Assembly: GCA_018389105.1 (NCBI GenBank)
Contig: JACATO010002135.1
Coordinates: 620,001 to 684,000 of the forward strand
Source of the DNA: Nautilus pompilius
Taxonomy: Eukaryota; Mollusca; Cephalopoda; Nautilida; Nautilidae
Direction: 5' to 3'
DNA length: 64,000 nt
The notes under the pieces are model-generated. The model did not search any database. It was not told the origin of the DNA and saw nothing but the letters and a program-made list of their open reading frames with translations. A program made the translations under genes and the position numbers. Below are positions 34,385 to 48,102 of the stretch, in pieces (the first letter of the stretch is position 1; every line of letters starts with the position of its first letter).

Positions 34385-37300
34385 GACTTCTACCAAAAAC
34401 CATTTTCATTCACGTAAAACTTTGGTTGGAGCAGAACGAAAGACGAAATACGGTTATTGCATATACTTGGGGCTTCACCGAACACGTGGGTAAGCGGCGG
34501 AAGAACTCTCCAGAATGGCTCATAAGGATAATTAAATTCCACTCCAAGCGTAACTTAGCTTTCCGAGGTTCATCTGACAGGCTATTCACGAAGAATATGA
34601 ACTTCCTGGTCTAGGGTCCCATACGTATTTCACGGTTAGATTTATTGACATCAGATCGGAAGGTTATCATTCAGGCAGGACCCCTTCATCGGCTTTATAA
34701 CAGAGGATGAGAGCACGGGGAAAGGATTTCCCGAGGAGACCTTTAAGTGGGAAACTAATGTTCAAGACTGCCGGGGTAGTGAAAAAGGTGCGGACACGGG
34801 AGGGTTAAAATAATGGCGTGCAGGCGAGAACCGTCGATGGCATTGCTGTTGTTGGCTTATTGCGGGCCCTGGTGGGGTGGCCCGACAGCATAAAACTAAT
34901 TTAATTTTTAAAAAATTCTAAAAGAATCGAGAAAAATATTTATTAAGTAAAAAAAAAAAAAAAATAATAATTGGTCAAAATCAAACACGGGTCTGATAGA
35001 ATATAAACAACAACAAATCGTCTGTTGTTGTTTTTTTTGACGTTAGGCACGTTACCTGAAATTGGTATATATATATATTTTTTGTCAAGTTGTCCCATCC
35101 CCTGTAATCTACCTTGCAAACATCCATGGGTGGCATCGAACCCAAGTTTTAAGCCATGGTCCGTCATGAAACTAAAACGTTAAAGCCACGAAGGTGAAGA
35201 CGAGGCTGCAAAAAAAATGCGGAAGCCGAGTCCAATTGCTGACTTCTATTAACTTTCAGGCGCCACAAGAGTGCCTGCAGGTGTGACCTGTGCGTCTTGG
35301 CGAGAAAATCTGTATGAGAGCACCGTGTGGATCTTTATCTCGTGTTGAGAGACTGCGGCATCAGTGGCTCCAACCTCACCCGAAGAGCCGGGATACCTGT
35401 CAGGTACTGCTGCCAGAGAATTTGCAACCTCCTCCTGAACACCTGAGTGTCAATCAGGACAGTCCCACCATCTCAGTGGCAAGCAGAGTTTCTCAAAAAT
35501 GAATCTCACAGTCACATCTGCCAATTATTGGAGATGACACAGACTTGTCAAGATCAATAACGAAAAGTGCAGCAGCTAAGATGTGAAGATTCCTTTTGTT
35601 TTTCTATAAATTCAATTAAAATATTGAAAATTAATTGTATAGTAATTGAGGTATTGTTAAAGTAGGAACGAACAAAGCAAAGTCCTTTAAGCACTATGTT
35701 ACTTCAATGATAGCAGTACGTGTTTTTAAAAATGATTCTCTCCCCCCATTAATCTGGTTGCGACAAATATTCATAACAATAATCCAACTGTCAATAAGAT
35801 TAAATTATAAACATTATCTAAGCTAAATTTTCTGGTAAGTAAATAATTTTTTTAACCTAGAGCACACAAATGTACAAATGGATGAGGCGAAAGATTAACT
35901 CTTGACAGGTGTACTCTTTATATCATCAGTAACTGGGTAAAATCTAATAGATCTAACTAGCAATTAAGTTTGATTCAGTTTCCTTTAAAATAATACTTAT
36001 ATCATTATTTGATGAAGCACCCATGACTTCAGCTTTAATAACTGACACAACAACATTATTTACTTTGATCTTTAGTGATGGATATAATTAAAGATAACAT
36101 AAAGGCAACTTCATCCAGTATCCAGGTGTTTATTAGTACACATGATTTTTTTGGTAAGGTGAGTGACTGAAAGCCGTCTTTTAAAAAAACTTACCTGGAG
36201 TAATCAGAACTTTTGAAGTTTGCATGAGTGATGCAGGAGATGTTGATCCAGACACTTCTTTCTTTCTTTTTTTTAAAAAAAATTTCTATCTACCAAACGT
36301 GGGAACATAAAAAAATAAAGCAAACTTCTGGAAAGAATGATGGGGAAACCAAGTTGTAAGAATCTATGGTTAATGCCACCAGTAAATGTTAAGCCTAAAT
36401 TTTATTTGCACGAAAATGAGGGGTTTTCTCATTTTTACATGTTCATTTGTTTCCTAAGGGACCAGGAAGCATTATCAGGGGTTTTCTGGTAAAGAAGGGA
36501 TAGATGAGCTAGTTTAATAGCATTAGTTCCAAAATGGAAGCTGCGGGAATTCCAGCTAAGCTTGCTTACTAGAAACACGAAATGTATAGCTGGAAAAGGA
36601 AAAATCTATTCTACATGGTAATAAGATAGAATTTTTTTAAAGTAATGTCAACAAAATAAAAAGGAAAGGGGGTAACTATACTGTCTGTCTCGCTGCAACA
36701 GGATGAATTGTGCTCCATTAGCAGATAACCAATAAACAATCAATATTATAACATTTGTAATCTTTTGCAGTAAGATCAGTACCAGCAGAGTTATTCCTTT
36801 GGACATTCCCCCACTCATCTTTTGGTAAAAGCACAGTATTCTTTCTTTCAGATACTTTACGTTCTGTTTAATGTAATGCAGGCAGACAAAGATTAGTGTA
36901 ATGCTATTCCCTTCTTTTGTTTTGAACACAGGGAAGGAAACAAATGAAATTTATTGAATGCATAACGGATTCAAAATTTGACAATATATTCTGTAGATTA
37001 TTTTTTGTTGTTTTCTTAGACTGTGATACTACACAACAAACATTGAAAAAAAAAGAAAAAAGTCATGCAGAATGTATTCCACTTTTAACTTGATTTTTAA
37101 AAACTGAAGTTTGAATTTAAAGCCAGTATAAAAAAAATTAGATGTCTATTTATGTGAATGCACCTGTTAAAACCTTAAACTGACTTCTTGAGATGCTTAG
37201 GGGCCTAGAAGTTCTATATCTTACTTTATTTTTTTGTTATAACATCTAACATTAACTATTGCCTTGCAATTCAAGTTTGGTAATTTATGGTAATAATTTT

Positions 37301-38817
37301 AATACAAAAATTTACATATCAGTTGTCTGTACAGGTTAAATGATTGCTGAAGTAGACACAGATTAATAAATATTACTACTAACTATGGTTCGGTTACATT
37401 GCTATAATTACCAATTGACAAATTATCAACTGCATATCAGAAATAATTAAACATCAATACTTTGCATCTGTTTTTTAGCTCTTTTAAGGACTGAAACATG
37501 ACATTTCTCTCATCTACTCTGAAAACAACTGATAAAAAAAAGATACAATGGAACTTTGGACCTACTCGGTTTACTGTACTTCCATGGCATAATTTCTTCT
37601 TGGTCTTCTGCACCAGCTGGCAACAAGGGTATCCTACCACATCTAGAAAGATAAATGAAGTCTAGCTCCTTGCAGTGCAGGACTGGCAGTGTCCTAGCAA
37701 ACAACAGTGGTGCTACACTGCTTCACCAGGGTACAACATGACAATTATCATCATTAGAAAGAGCACTCACAGAATCCTGGTAAACGTACAGAAAGATTAC
37801 ACTAATCTGCTTTCTCTTTGAAGTTGAGTGTACAGAATTCATTTTAGGAAAAATTAGTTGGCCACCAGATTAAAAAGAACAAACTTGGATCTAGGTTCAT
37901 ACATCCAAGGAAGCAATAAACTTACTTATACAATGCCAAAATGTTTGATTAGGAAGTCTGGATTCAGGACCAGCCAGTGGACAGTTGGTCAACTTGTACA
38001 AACAGACATGAGGATGTTTCTAAATTTTTCTGCCCCCTCCCTTGTATTTTTATTTGCAGATTCAAATGTTAACCAAAAGCAAAAACATAACCATAAATGG
38101 TTAAAAAATAAAAGAAATATATAATCAGAACCATGTAAACAATTTAAATGTAACTAATTACAAAGATGAACTTCAAGTAAAATTACTAAATAAATAATAT
38201 TTAATGAAAATGGATTGTAGTTGTATGTTAATGGCTATGATGATGAGTTAGTTAGTATAAGATATAACTCTTGTCTAAGTATGCATTATTTTTAATTAAA
38301 ATCAACTTATTGTTTAGAAAATCCTATTGTTTTTCAGTCTGATTTTCTGTTGTCTTTATGAGGTAACCAGTTTGTGTATGTTTGTTTTTTTTTTTTCTTT
38401 AAGTTTATTTCTGCTCAAATTTCTTTTGCCATAGTAAGCCAGGCAGGGCTACTTCCTCTGATATTCTGATGCTGTTTCTAGCTTCCGTTTATTTAAGAAC
38501 CCCTTCACCATACTGTCCACTAACAATTATCAGAGGCTGAAATGACCACATGCACCCAGACATCAGAAGCTGGGATTAACACTGGTTTATCATCAAAGAG
38601 TGCACGCACCATCTAAAAAGGCATGGAGATATTTCCGGAAGTTCCATGCCATTTAAATCCTGATCCGTTCAAAGATGCTCCCTCCCCACGGTGGCTTCGA
38701 AAACTGTCCCAAGCCTGCATCATGAGTTTTTGTGGGAGAGGGGAGGGGAAATGCAGATAGTTCAGTTTCAAAATGTGGTTTTATTTTCAAGAATGGTTAA
38801 CCACATCCGTTTAATTG
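34385..38817. other. intergenic and probable RBM17 3' UTR
   Basis: No coding region was recognised. 34385-34900 is mixed-composition flank of the satellite. 35060-35205 is a SINE relic. An ORF at 35290-35502 (70 codons) has no recognisable domain. From about 35600 the sequence is AT-rich. The part just below 38818 must be the RBM17 3' UTR on the minus strand; the nearest AATAAA (TTTATT on plus) lies at 38780-38785, but others further down are equally possible ends. Confidence 0.5.
35060..35205 (-). mobile_element. tRNA-derived SINE relic
   Basis: On the minus strand a tRNA-like head shows an A-box-like segment (TGGCTTTAACG) and a B-box-like GGTTCGATGCC about 45 bases later, followed by an unrelated body and a (TA)n tail. 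It lacks a foldable acceptor stem, so it is a SINE head rather than a tRNA gene. Confidence 0.55.
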
Positions 38818-38924
38818 TCACTCAAATTCTTCAGCAAGGTCCAGCCGGCGAAATTTGTCCAAATTGTAGAAACAAGCCTTCACAACCCTGCCTCCAAAAT
38901 ACCGACCATTTAAATCTACCACCG
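38818..38924 (-). CDS. RBM17: RBM17 coding exon 13 (residues 368-402 and stop)
   Basis: Starts after TTCTAG. Encodes [20 protein letters not shown] with the RYF ligand-binding motif and ends LAEEFE then TGA at 38818-38820. Confidence 0.96.
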
Positions 38925-41900
38925 CTAGAAGAAAAATGAAACAAAAAGAAAATCTCATCAAGCTCAAAAATAACGATGACTTCAATAACTCCTTTCAGAA
39001 TGCTTGTGTTGTTATATACTGCAACTTATGTCAGCGAATTTGCGTAATTACCCACCTTGGAGCGTTCTTAGGCACGCATTGCAGATGTAACTCGCACACT
39101 TAATCCTGCCACAAAAGTCTGAAACAGCACAGCTTTTGCTCATATAAATCTATACTGCAATGCGTCTTCAATAATTGCTCAAGTGGTTGATACTACAACA
39201 CTAACAATCGATAAATAAAAACAGACACACGAGTATTCTCACAACAAACTCAATTAACCAGCCAAAAGAATAGCAGGCTCACCTTTAATTGCTGCTTCAA
39301 CTCTTTCAAATTCAATAAATATTCTCACTGCCTCTTCATCTAATCCACCAGGAATCTGATTGACGGGAGTAGGGAAGACAGATGTCGGAAATAAAAAGAA
39401 AATCGGTTTTTTTTACAAAATGTCAGGCTGAGAAAGCACCTACCTCCAAATACAAAATTTTCCAATCATTTCTGGCCACTCCAGGTCTTTTCTGTTAAAT
39501 TCACACACAAAATAATCATTTAACAAATCCTAATTTTAAATTACAAACAGATAATGTACAAATTATAACACAGTAATGTTCATGGATGGATAATCACACA
39601 CGTGTGGTTTTAAAATATAAATGTTTGGTGAACAAAGTTCTCTTTTTCTCCACACACACACACAGACAGACAGATATTGGAAATAATTATGAAAACACAG
39701 ATTATGTACAAATAAAGAGTAATTGCAACACATACACAATGGATTATTACAGAAAATATACAAAGACAAAAATAATATACTGTACAGTGAATTAGTATCT
39801 GGCATGTGAGCCCTTTGCTTTATATAAACCACAACACCCTGTTTTCGTGCTCCCAGACACTGTACAACTGTGGGATGTTGTTCCTGATATCCTGCAGCAC
39901 ACTCCACCCATAATTTATCCAAGGTGTTTGGTTGCCGTTATAACTTCATGTAGCTTCAACAATGTCCATATCAGGACATTTTGCAGGCCAGGATGAGTGT
40001 TCCTTCAGCCTCTTTATTCTCTATATAGTTTTTTGCCATGTAGCTTGTGGTCAATGTCATGTTGGAGGATGAATTCCCACCCAATGAGAAGTCTTCCTGA
40101 GAAAATGGCATGATGGATGAGAACCTGTCTGTACCTGTTGAAAATCAGTATACCTTTAATTTTATGCAAATGTCTTGACACCTTTGACTGATATGCAGCC
40201 CCACATTTGTACTGATCCACTCCAACCCCTATGCTCCATTTGACAGTTGTACACTGACTCTCCTAGTTCATCTTTGAACAAACCTGTTAATTATTGTCAA
40301 GCAGTTCAAATTTGGACTCATCTGTAAAGAGTAGTTTCTTTCAAGTTTGGTCATCCCACTGTTCATTTCTACTGTCCATTTCAGCTTTGCTGTTTGGTTG
40401 CTTCTTTACAGAAAAGGTTTCTGAGCAGCTAATGGAGACTACTTTGCACTAATGTGTATCTTATTTTTTTGAAAAAACGTTAATATCCATATTTGCAGCT
40501 TGGTCATTCATAAGATCTCTACTGGCTCATCATCTGTCAGCAGAAAACATACCCTCCCCTGAGACATTTAACAATATTTTTGGAAAGTTTTGGCTTTTTT
40601 CCTCGACCATTTCTACTGTCATCAGTATCAGTTTCACATACCATCCCCAGTCTTGCATACAGTTCCTTCTGAAACGTGAAGTAGGGCTACAATCTGCCAT
40701 ATGCAGCAGCCTTCCTTAGCTAAGACTTTGTTTTCTATTCACTTGTACATGATAGTTCCTTTGCAGGAGCCATAGTATTCACCACACAACAATAATATCA
40801 CTGCCTATACTTTATAGTCCTTTGAAGGTGTGGCACTTTCCGAGTTTGCATGACAACCAATCGCAGTGTATTATATTAATGGAGCATTTCATTTTTATGT
40901 GAGATGCAATTATATAATGTGTTATTTGCATTTTATACCCAGTTTTTCCTGTTTCCATAATTATTTCCAGTACTATACATATATATTTTTTGCAACATTC
41001 ATTCTTAGTCAGCTAATCTTTTTTAGAAAAGAAGCAAAAAAGACCTGAGCTGAATTGTATGGTCCTGCCATTCTGTCCTCAGTTTATTACCAATGTTGTA
41101 ATGTTCGACCAGAGCAGCTGACCAGATCTAACGTCAAGAAGTTGAGGTGTTCAGAAGCACAAAAGCAGAAAATTAATTTAGTACATACCTCAAAAATCAA
41201 CACTTTCACAACTTTGCCATACTTTGTACATTCCTCAGCAGTTTCTGGTTCCAAGTCTTCATCCACTTCACCTGGTCCAACCATGTTCTGAGGAAAAGAA
41301 AGTGAAAGATATCTACACTAATGAGAAGAAAACAGGGAAAGGTAAGCATAAGCAAGAATTAGAAAATGCAGATGACAGTCAACCCAGACATAATTCAAAT
41401 AAAAAAAAAAACAAATCTTTTTAACGTCACAGAAATCAAGCTGTTAGTGGCACTGTGGTGGCTTTCCTTTCACTGCTGTTACACCAATAACCATGAAAAA
41501 CTAAGCAAGCCTAATTTAGCATAGCAGACAGTAAAAATGAATTCAAGTTTCATGTGAAACTTGGCTTAGTGAAACAAAATTTTAATGGAAAAAAGTGACC
41601 CCCTTCCAACGTTTTAAAGCATTTTGTTGTGACAGAGCAAACCCTGGAGAGACAGCTACTCTGTTACTGGGTTCCAATTGATGTTCCGGTGGTTGAAATG
41701 GGTAATCCAATAGCAAAACTATTCTTTTGAGCCAATGTCAGTTAAAAAAGAAATGAGAAACTCCTTTATAATCATCTCTGTTTATTGGCTACCAGGGCCA
41801 GATGCAGAATTCTTGAAATATTAGCCTGATTATTTTAATTCATTAAAACTGGTCAATGCTCCATATCTGATTTGTGATGATTCCAATTTCCAAGAAATTA

Positions 41901-44900
41901 GGGCCTCTCATTAGTATTTGAGAGCCAATGACTTTCTCTTTTTTAGTTCTGCCTTTTAATGGATTTGGAACAGTGGATATACAAGCCTATATTAAATTTT
42001 ATGCTAGAGCATGGAGAAAGCTTCCTACTATGCAAACGCAGTCACTTTATTTATTGAAAGATGTGGTTCTAATAGAATCAGTTTATACAAACTATTCATG
42101 TACTGTATTCCTGAAAAAAACCCAAAATAAAGTTACCATGTACTGACTGCATACATGAACTAGATTTAGGATTTCTTGCTCTTAGATTACACAGTTTTAG
42201 AAACACATCTTGCCCCTGTCTGCAAGTTGTTACCTGGCTACACAGAATTGATTATGAGGCGTTGCTTGCAATCAACCATTATTCTATTCTAATGTGAGAA
42301 GGAATCGTCCAGAATTAGAACATTTCAGAACTAATAAAGTGGGAAAATCGTTTCAACTTTAAAATAGTAAAGGCTTGGAGCTCCCTTCTATCTGAAACTT
42401 TTATGGCTAAACCCCAACAATTTTTCATAATTCCTTAGATAATGATGTCAAGCTAAAAGTTAACAAAAATAATTTTAAAAACAACAAAATGGAGTTATGT
42501 TGATTAGCTTATGAAAATAACATGCTAACATTAAGTGTATCAAGTATTTTAAAAAAAATTTAGTTATTTATTTGTTTTTATTCGAATAAAAAATGAAAAG
42601 GTAACTTCTTACCCTGAGTAAAATGACCTTAGAAGGGTTCTTTAGCAAATTTGCATTGGTTGTGGCCTGATCTCTGGGTGGCTCTAAAAAAGGAAAGAAT
42701 TAATTGCAAAGTGAAAAAGTGAAGCACAACTTAACTTAATGAAGTCAGAATTTAAAAAAAAAAAATAAAAAGAAGTTATATATAAAAACCATAGCAGGCC
42801 ATGTATAGCTCACTACAACAGCCAGAAGAGAGTGGGCGAAACTAGATCAGAAATGTAGCAAATCGAGTCTCAACCAATCAAAACCTGCACATGTGGGTGG
42901 GGGGGGGGTACATCTTTCTGAATGGCTAAAATCTGGTTTGTTCCAATGTTACTGCTGGCCCAGTTATCTCCTTCACTGGAGAGAAACTCTTCAATACAAT
43001 GGAACAAATAAATTAGCAAGATGTCCATTTCTGCTTTCAAAATCAGTGATTTAAAAAAAAAATTTAGCTAAAGAAGAATTCTAATAATATAACAAGTTGT
43101 ATATATACAGGTGGATAATAGGAACAGCTCTCCCCCTCCCAAAATCAACTTAGTGAAGAAACAATGATTTATGTATAGAAATTTAGGATTCTCACCATTC
43201 AAAGGTTCAGAAAAGAGGCTTTGTGGTTCTGAAAAGAAATGGCACGGTCAGTGACTTTTGTTCTCTGAGTGAAAGGTAAACAGATGGAATAATATGACTG
43301 ACTCCAAGCGTGCAAGCAAAATCAGTGGAGACAATGACTAAACAATATGGTAACAACTGTAAGGGACATTCAAATGAAACCTCAAAGACCAGATGCAATC
43401 ATGGCAATTATTTCATTTGAACATCACTAGTATATAATGCAAAAATTTAACATAACATGAAATGTTCAACAAATAGCATTTAACCACATTTTCATAATAC
43501 TTAGTGCTCTCTCTTTTTTCTATAGTATTAGACGATAAATGGAGCATCAAAGATGGAACAAAAAATGAATGTGAATTTTCAGAAGCAGTACCTTGGAACA
43601 ATTTTATTTAGCCAGTCCTACACAGGTGTGATTAAAATGCAAAATGTTTTTCCTTAAATAATAGCTGATTGCTTAACAGTTTGCCATTGTATTCTTATGA
43701 AGTTTTAATTCTATACAATACCTGCATAGGTAACATTAGTGGGCTGACTATCTTGTTTTTCTGTTACAGACTTCTTTTAAAATTCAGTAGTAACATCAAT
43801 TTTCATTTTTAAAACAAGCATGAATTCAAAATTCCTTCGCCTCTGTTCATTTTACATATGATAAGACCACTATGGATATCCTAGCAAAGCCTTCCAAAAT
43901 GAAATTAAGGTAAATAACTAATGTCAATAAGGGGAAGGGGTTAAAAAATGTGGTTACAACAGACACACATACAGGTGCATCTCAAAAAATTAGAATATCG
44001 TGGAAGAGTTAATTTTTTCCGTAATTTAATTCAAGCAGTGAAACTTTCATATATTCAAGATTCATTACACATAAAGTGAAATATTTCAAGCCTTTCTTTG
44101 TTTTAATTTTGATGATTACAGCTTACAGCTCACGAAAATCAAAAATCCACTATCTCAAAATATTAGAATATTTCATGACATCAATAAAAAAAAAGGATTT
44201 ATAATGTAGAAATGTCGAACTTCTGAAAAGTATGTTCATTTATGCACTCAATACTTGGTCGGGGCTCCTTTTGCACGAATCACTGCATCAATGCGGTGTG
44301 GCATGGAGGTGATCAGCCTATGGCACCACTGAGGTGTTATGGAAGCCCAGGTTGCTTTGATAGTGGCCTTCAGCTCGTCTGTATTGTTGGGTCTGGTGTC
44401 TCTCATCTTCCTCTTGACAATACTCCACAGATTCTCTATGGGGTTCAGTTCAGGTGAGTTGGCTGGCCAATCAAGCACAGTAATACCATGGTCAGCAAAC
44501 GAGTTATTAGTAGTTTTGGCACTGTGGGCAGATGCCAAGTCCTGCTGGAAAAGGAAATCAGCATCTCCATAAAGCTTCTCAGCAGACGGAAGCATTAAGT
44601 GCTCTAAAACCTCCTGGTAGACGGCTCCATTGACTTTGGACTTGATAAAACACAGTGGACCAACACCAGCAGATGACATGGCACCCCAAATCATCACTGA
44701 CTGTGGAAACTTCACACTGGACTTCAAGCAACTTGGATTCTGTGCCTCTCCACTCTTCCTCCAGACTGTGGGACCCTGATTTCCAAATGAAATGTAAAAT
44801 TTACTTTCATCTGAAAAGAGGACTTTGGACCACTGAGCAATGATCCAGTTCTTTTTCTCCTTAGCCCAGGTAAGACACTTTTGATGTTGTCTCTGGTTCA

Positions 44901-45541
44901 GGAGTGGCTGGACACCAGGAATGTGACACTTGTAGCCCATTTCCTGAACACGTCTGTGTGTGGTGGCTCTTGATGCACTGACTCCAGCCTCAGTTCACTC
45001 CTTGTGGAGCTCTCCTCTCCAAGTTCTTGAATCGGCTTTGCTTGACAATCCTCTCAAGGCTGCGGTCATCCCTCTTGTTTGTGCACCTTTTCCTACCACA
45101 CCTTTCCCTTCCAGTCAACTTTCCACGAATATGCTTTGATACAGCACTCTGCGAACAGCCAGCCCTTTCAGCAATGACCTTCTGTGGCTTACCCTCCTTG
45201 TGGAGGGTGTCAATGAGTGTCTTCTGGACAACTGTCAAGTCAGCAGTCTTCCCCATGATTGTGGTTGTGTGTACTGAACCGGACTGAGAGATTCATGGTA
45301 TTTATACTGCATAAATAGTGATTTACTCAAACTCAAAATGGAATATTCTAATATTTTGAGATACGTTTTTTCTATTTTTTTAGCTGTAGGCCGTAATTAT
45401 CAAAATTAAAATTAAAAAATACTTGAAACATTTTAGTCTACATGTAATGAGTCTAGAATATGCACAGTTTTCACTTTCCGAAATAACTGACAAAAAATAT
45501 TGAACTTTTCCACGATGTTCTAATTTTTTGAGATGCACCTG

Positions 45542-45572
<31 letters not shown>

Positions 45573-48062
45573 ATACAACACAATTAAAAACAACAAACAA
45601 ATCTCAAAGTACTACATACATTGTCAGCAGAGATAAAGTAAAGAATATACAAATAGAAAACAAACAAAAATGACAATGGTTATTATAAATATACAGAATT
45701 ACAATTTTTTGGTATTTTAAACAACTTTTTCTTTTCTCTCGGTTTTTCGTTTTTTTTTTTTGGAGGGTCTATCCTTTATAAAAAAACATTCTCAGTTCGT
45801 TTAAATAGTTTCCAACATTTGGATAACGTTTTGTTTTTTTCCATTACAAACTAATTTGATGTGGTCTTTTCAAAACTTTACTTCTGCTGAATGTTACAAA
45901 AGTTACTACAATAAAATTATGTCAATGTTGCCATAAATTCAAATTATAGGCCAATAGGTTTTATTTGGTACTGCAGACATGTATAAAGAAGAGAGAGCTG
46001 TGGATGTGTAAGGTATATATCTTTTAAATTTTTTTCTTCTGAAAAATATTAACTAAAAGATTTTTAAGGCAAAATCTTGTTTTTAGGAGATGAGTTAACC
46101 CCAAACTTCCCAACTTAGTAAAAGAAAATAATAATAATTTCCCAAAAAATGATAATATCACTTCAAAGTTCAGGGAAATTTCACAAATCTTCAGTCATAT
46201 TGTATTTAAAATAATATTCAGGCCAATGTAGCCTTGATGTGTATCACATCTATTTACAATATGGATTCAATAATATTATTAATAGCAAATTGTCAAATGC
46301 TTTCAAGAAGCAATTAATGAAAGATCCTTGTATCTACCAGTTTCGGTCTTCTGTTTCTAACCCCCCACTTTTTAAAAGTGAGAGTGGAAAAAGGAGTGAA
46401 CTGTAACACAACCAAATGTCACATAACGTTATCAGCAGCAGTGATGTGCACAAAGTTCACAAGAGGAAAGCTAAGGAACATCCAAACTGAATCTATTGAA
46501 ATTCCTTTGTGCTTGCTGTCAGACTTTGGCATTCTTCTAAATGCTTTTCAGTCAGCTTTAAATAAGTTGCACCTGCTTTGGCTCTGGACATTTGCAAGTT
46601 TACACAATTTTAAATCATGTAGGTGAGTGAAGAAATGAAAATCCTCTGATATTACATTAAAAACAACTGAAAAACTTGGCACATTTATAAAGACAGCATC
46701 AATCTGTAAAGAGATGTAGCAAAACACCAAGAAATTTTAACAAAATTATCTTTGGTAGCTCTTCGGGTATTGTCAGAAGAAATAAAAGATTTGGCTGAAA
46801 CAGATTTTAAGGTGATTTACCAATCCTAAAGTATAGTTTGCTGTAAATGTGCATTAGTATTAACTTCTTACGAAGTGTCTTTAGACCTCTTGACCACTTT
46901 AAGACCAAGAACAAAGCTTGCTGATGGGTGCTATGAAATCAAACTTCCTTTAAGTCTGTTACATTACCTTTTGGCAGATCCTTCTCATGTATGATCTTGC
47001 CTCCTCTTTTACTGGTTTTCTCCACAAACAGGGCTGTGCTCATTCCCTGTTCTTGCTTTCCAAGACCCTGACCTTCCTTGTAGCCATACTTAGCCATAAT
47101 TTTAGAAGCAATCGAGCCACTGAAATAACATTTCATCAGACACGTGAATTTGTTAATGCTCGTTTAATGCCAAGCACTGCTTTTATTTCAGCAGCTGAAA
47201 AGGTGTTCCAAGGGACATCACCCAGATTGTTGTTCATTAATTATGTAAACCGAACAAAATGACACCAAATGCCCACCCTCCCTTTAACTAAATGTGAGCT
47301 GATGTTCTGACAGTGTACGTGATTCTAAAACCCAAAGGCACCCCCCACTGAGCAATCCAGATTATTTCTGTCTTCTTTTGCTTTCTCCAACTCTCTACTT
47401 CACAGGAGCTTAACCAAAAAGAAAGAAAAGAAACAAACCAACAGAGATTCCCACACAAGACAACACAAGGAATTAGCCTATTAAAGAGGACAGCAAAGAT
47501 AATGCAATGATTAATGTTTTCTTAAAAATCTTTTCAATTACTTACCATTAGTTTTTACCAGTCTACTTTCAAGTTACCTTAGTACAGTTAAAAATTTTTT
47601 TTACTGAACTATTTACCATGTCTTAGAGCCATAACTGACATCAGATGCGAACATGAGATTACACAGCACCACATGGCTGAGCAAATGGAGGAACTTTCAC
47701 CCTTCTGTGATTACACCAATTAACTTAGTAATTCAAAATAGTGTGCTCAGTTTAAGTCCCCAGCTTCATCTTGTTGCTGTTATTACACACAAAGACAGAG
47801 AAGACAAAATCTTGTGGAAAATTAATAGGGATTAAACACTTTTGTAGCCATTCTATTAGCTTTATAGAAATCCAGATGATGTGTTACAGGTGCAGTACAT
47901 TGGAAACAAATTCCTGAGTGTGCCCAGTGACAGTCCACATCAAAGGTACTGTTGGTTTCCAGTGAACTGGTTCTCTTATCAACTTGAGCCAGAGAGAGAG
48001 AGAGAGAGATGAAGAGATGGAGAGACAGAGAGAGAGAGAAAAAGAGAGAGAGAGAGAGAAAA

Positions 48063-48102
<40 letters not shown>

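Larger units (their letters stand above)
42684..46967 (-). other. RBM17 intron 9, hosting a Tc1 insertion
   Basis: A 4.3-kb GT-AG intron of which 1.57 kb is the Tc1 element. The rest is AT-rich with no recognised features. Confidence 0.85.

Noticed and set aside
26652-34385. Giant repeat proteins encoded by the 45-bp array
   Set aside because: Open frames follow automatically from a period divisible by 3 with a stop-free unit; frames change at indels, and no domain, start context or flanking exon supports coding.
46939-47136. Short independent G-patch protein
   Set aside because: It is RBM17 exon 9 with a few intron codons on both sides.
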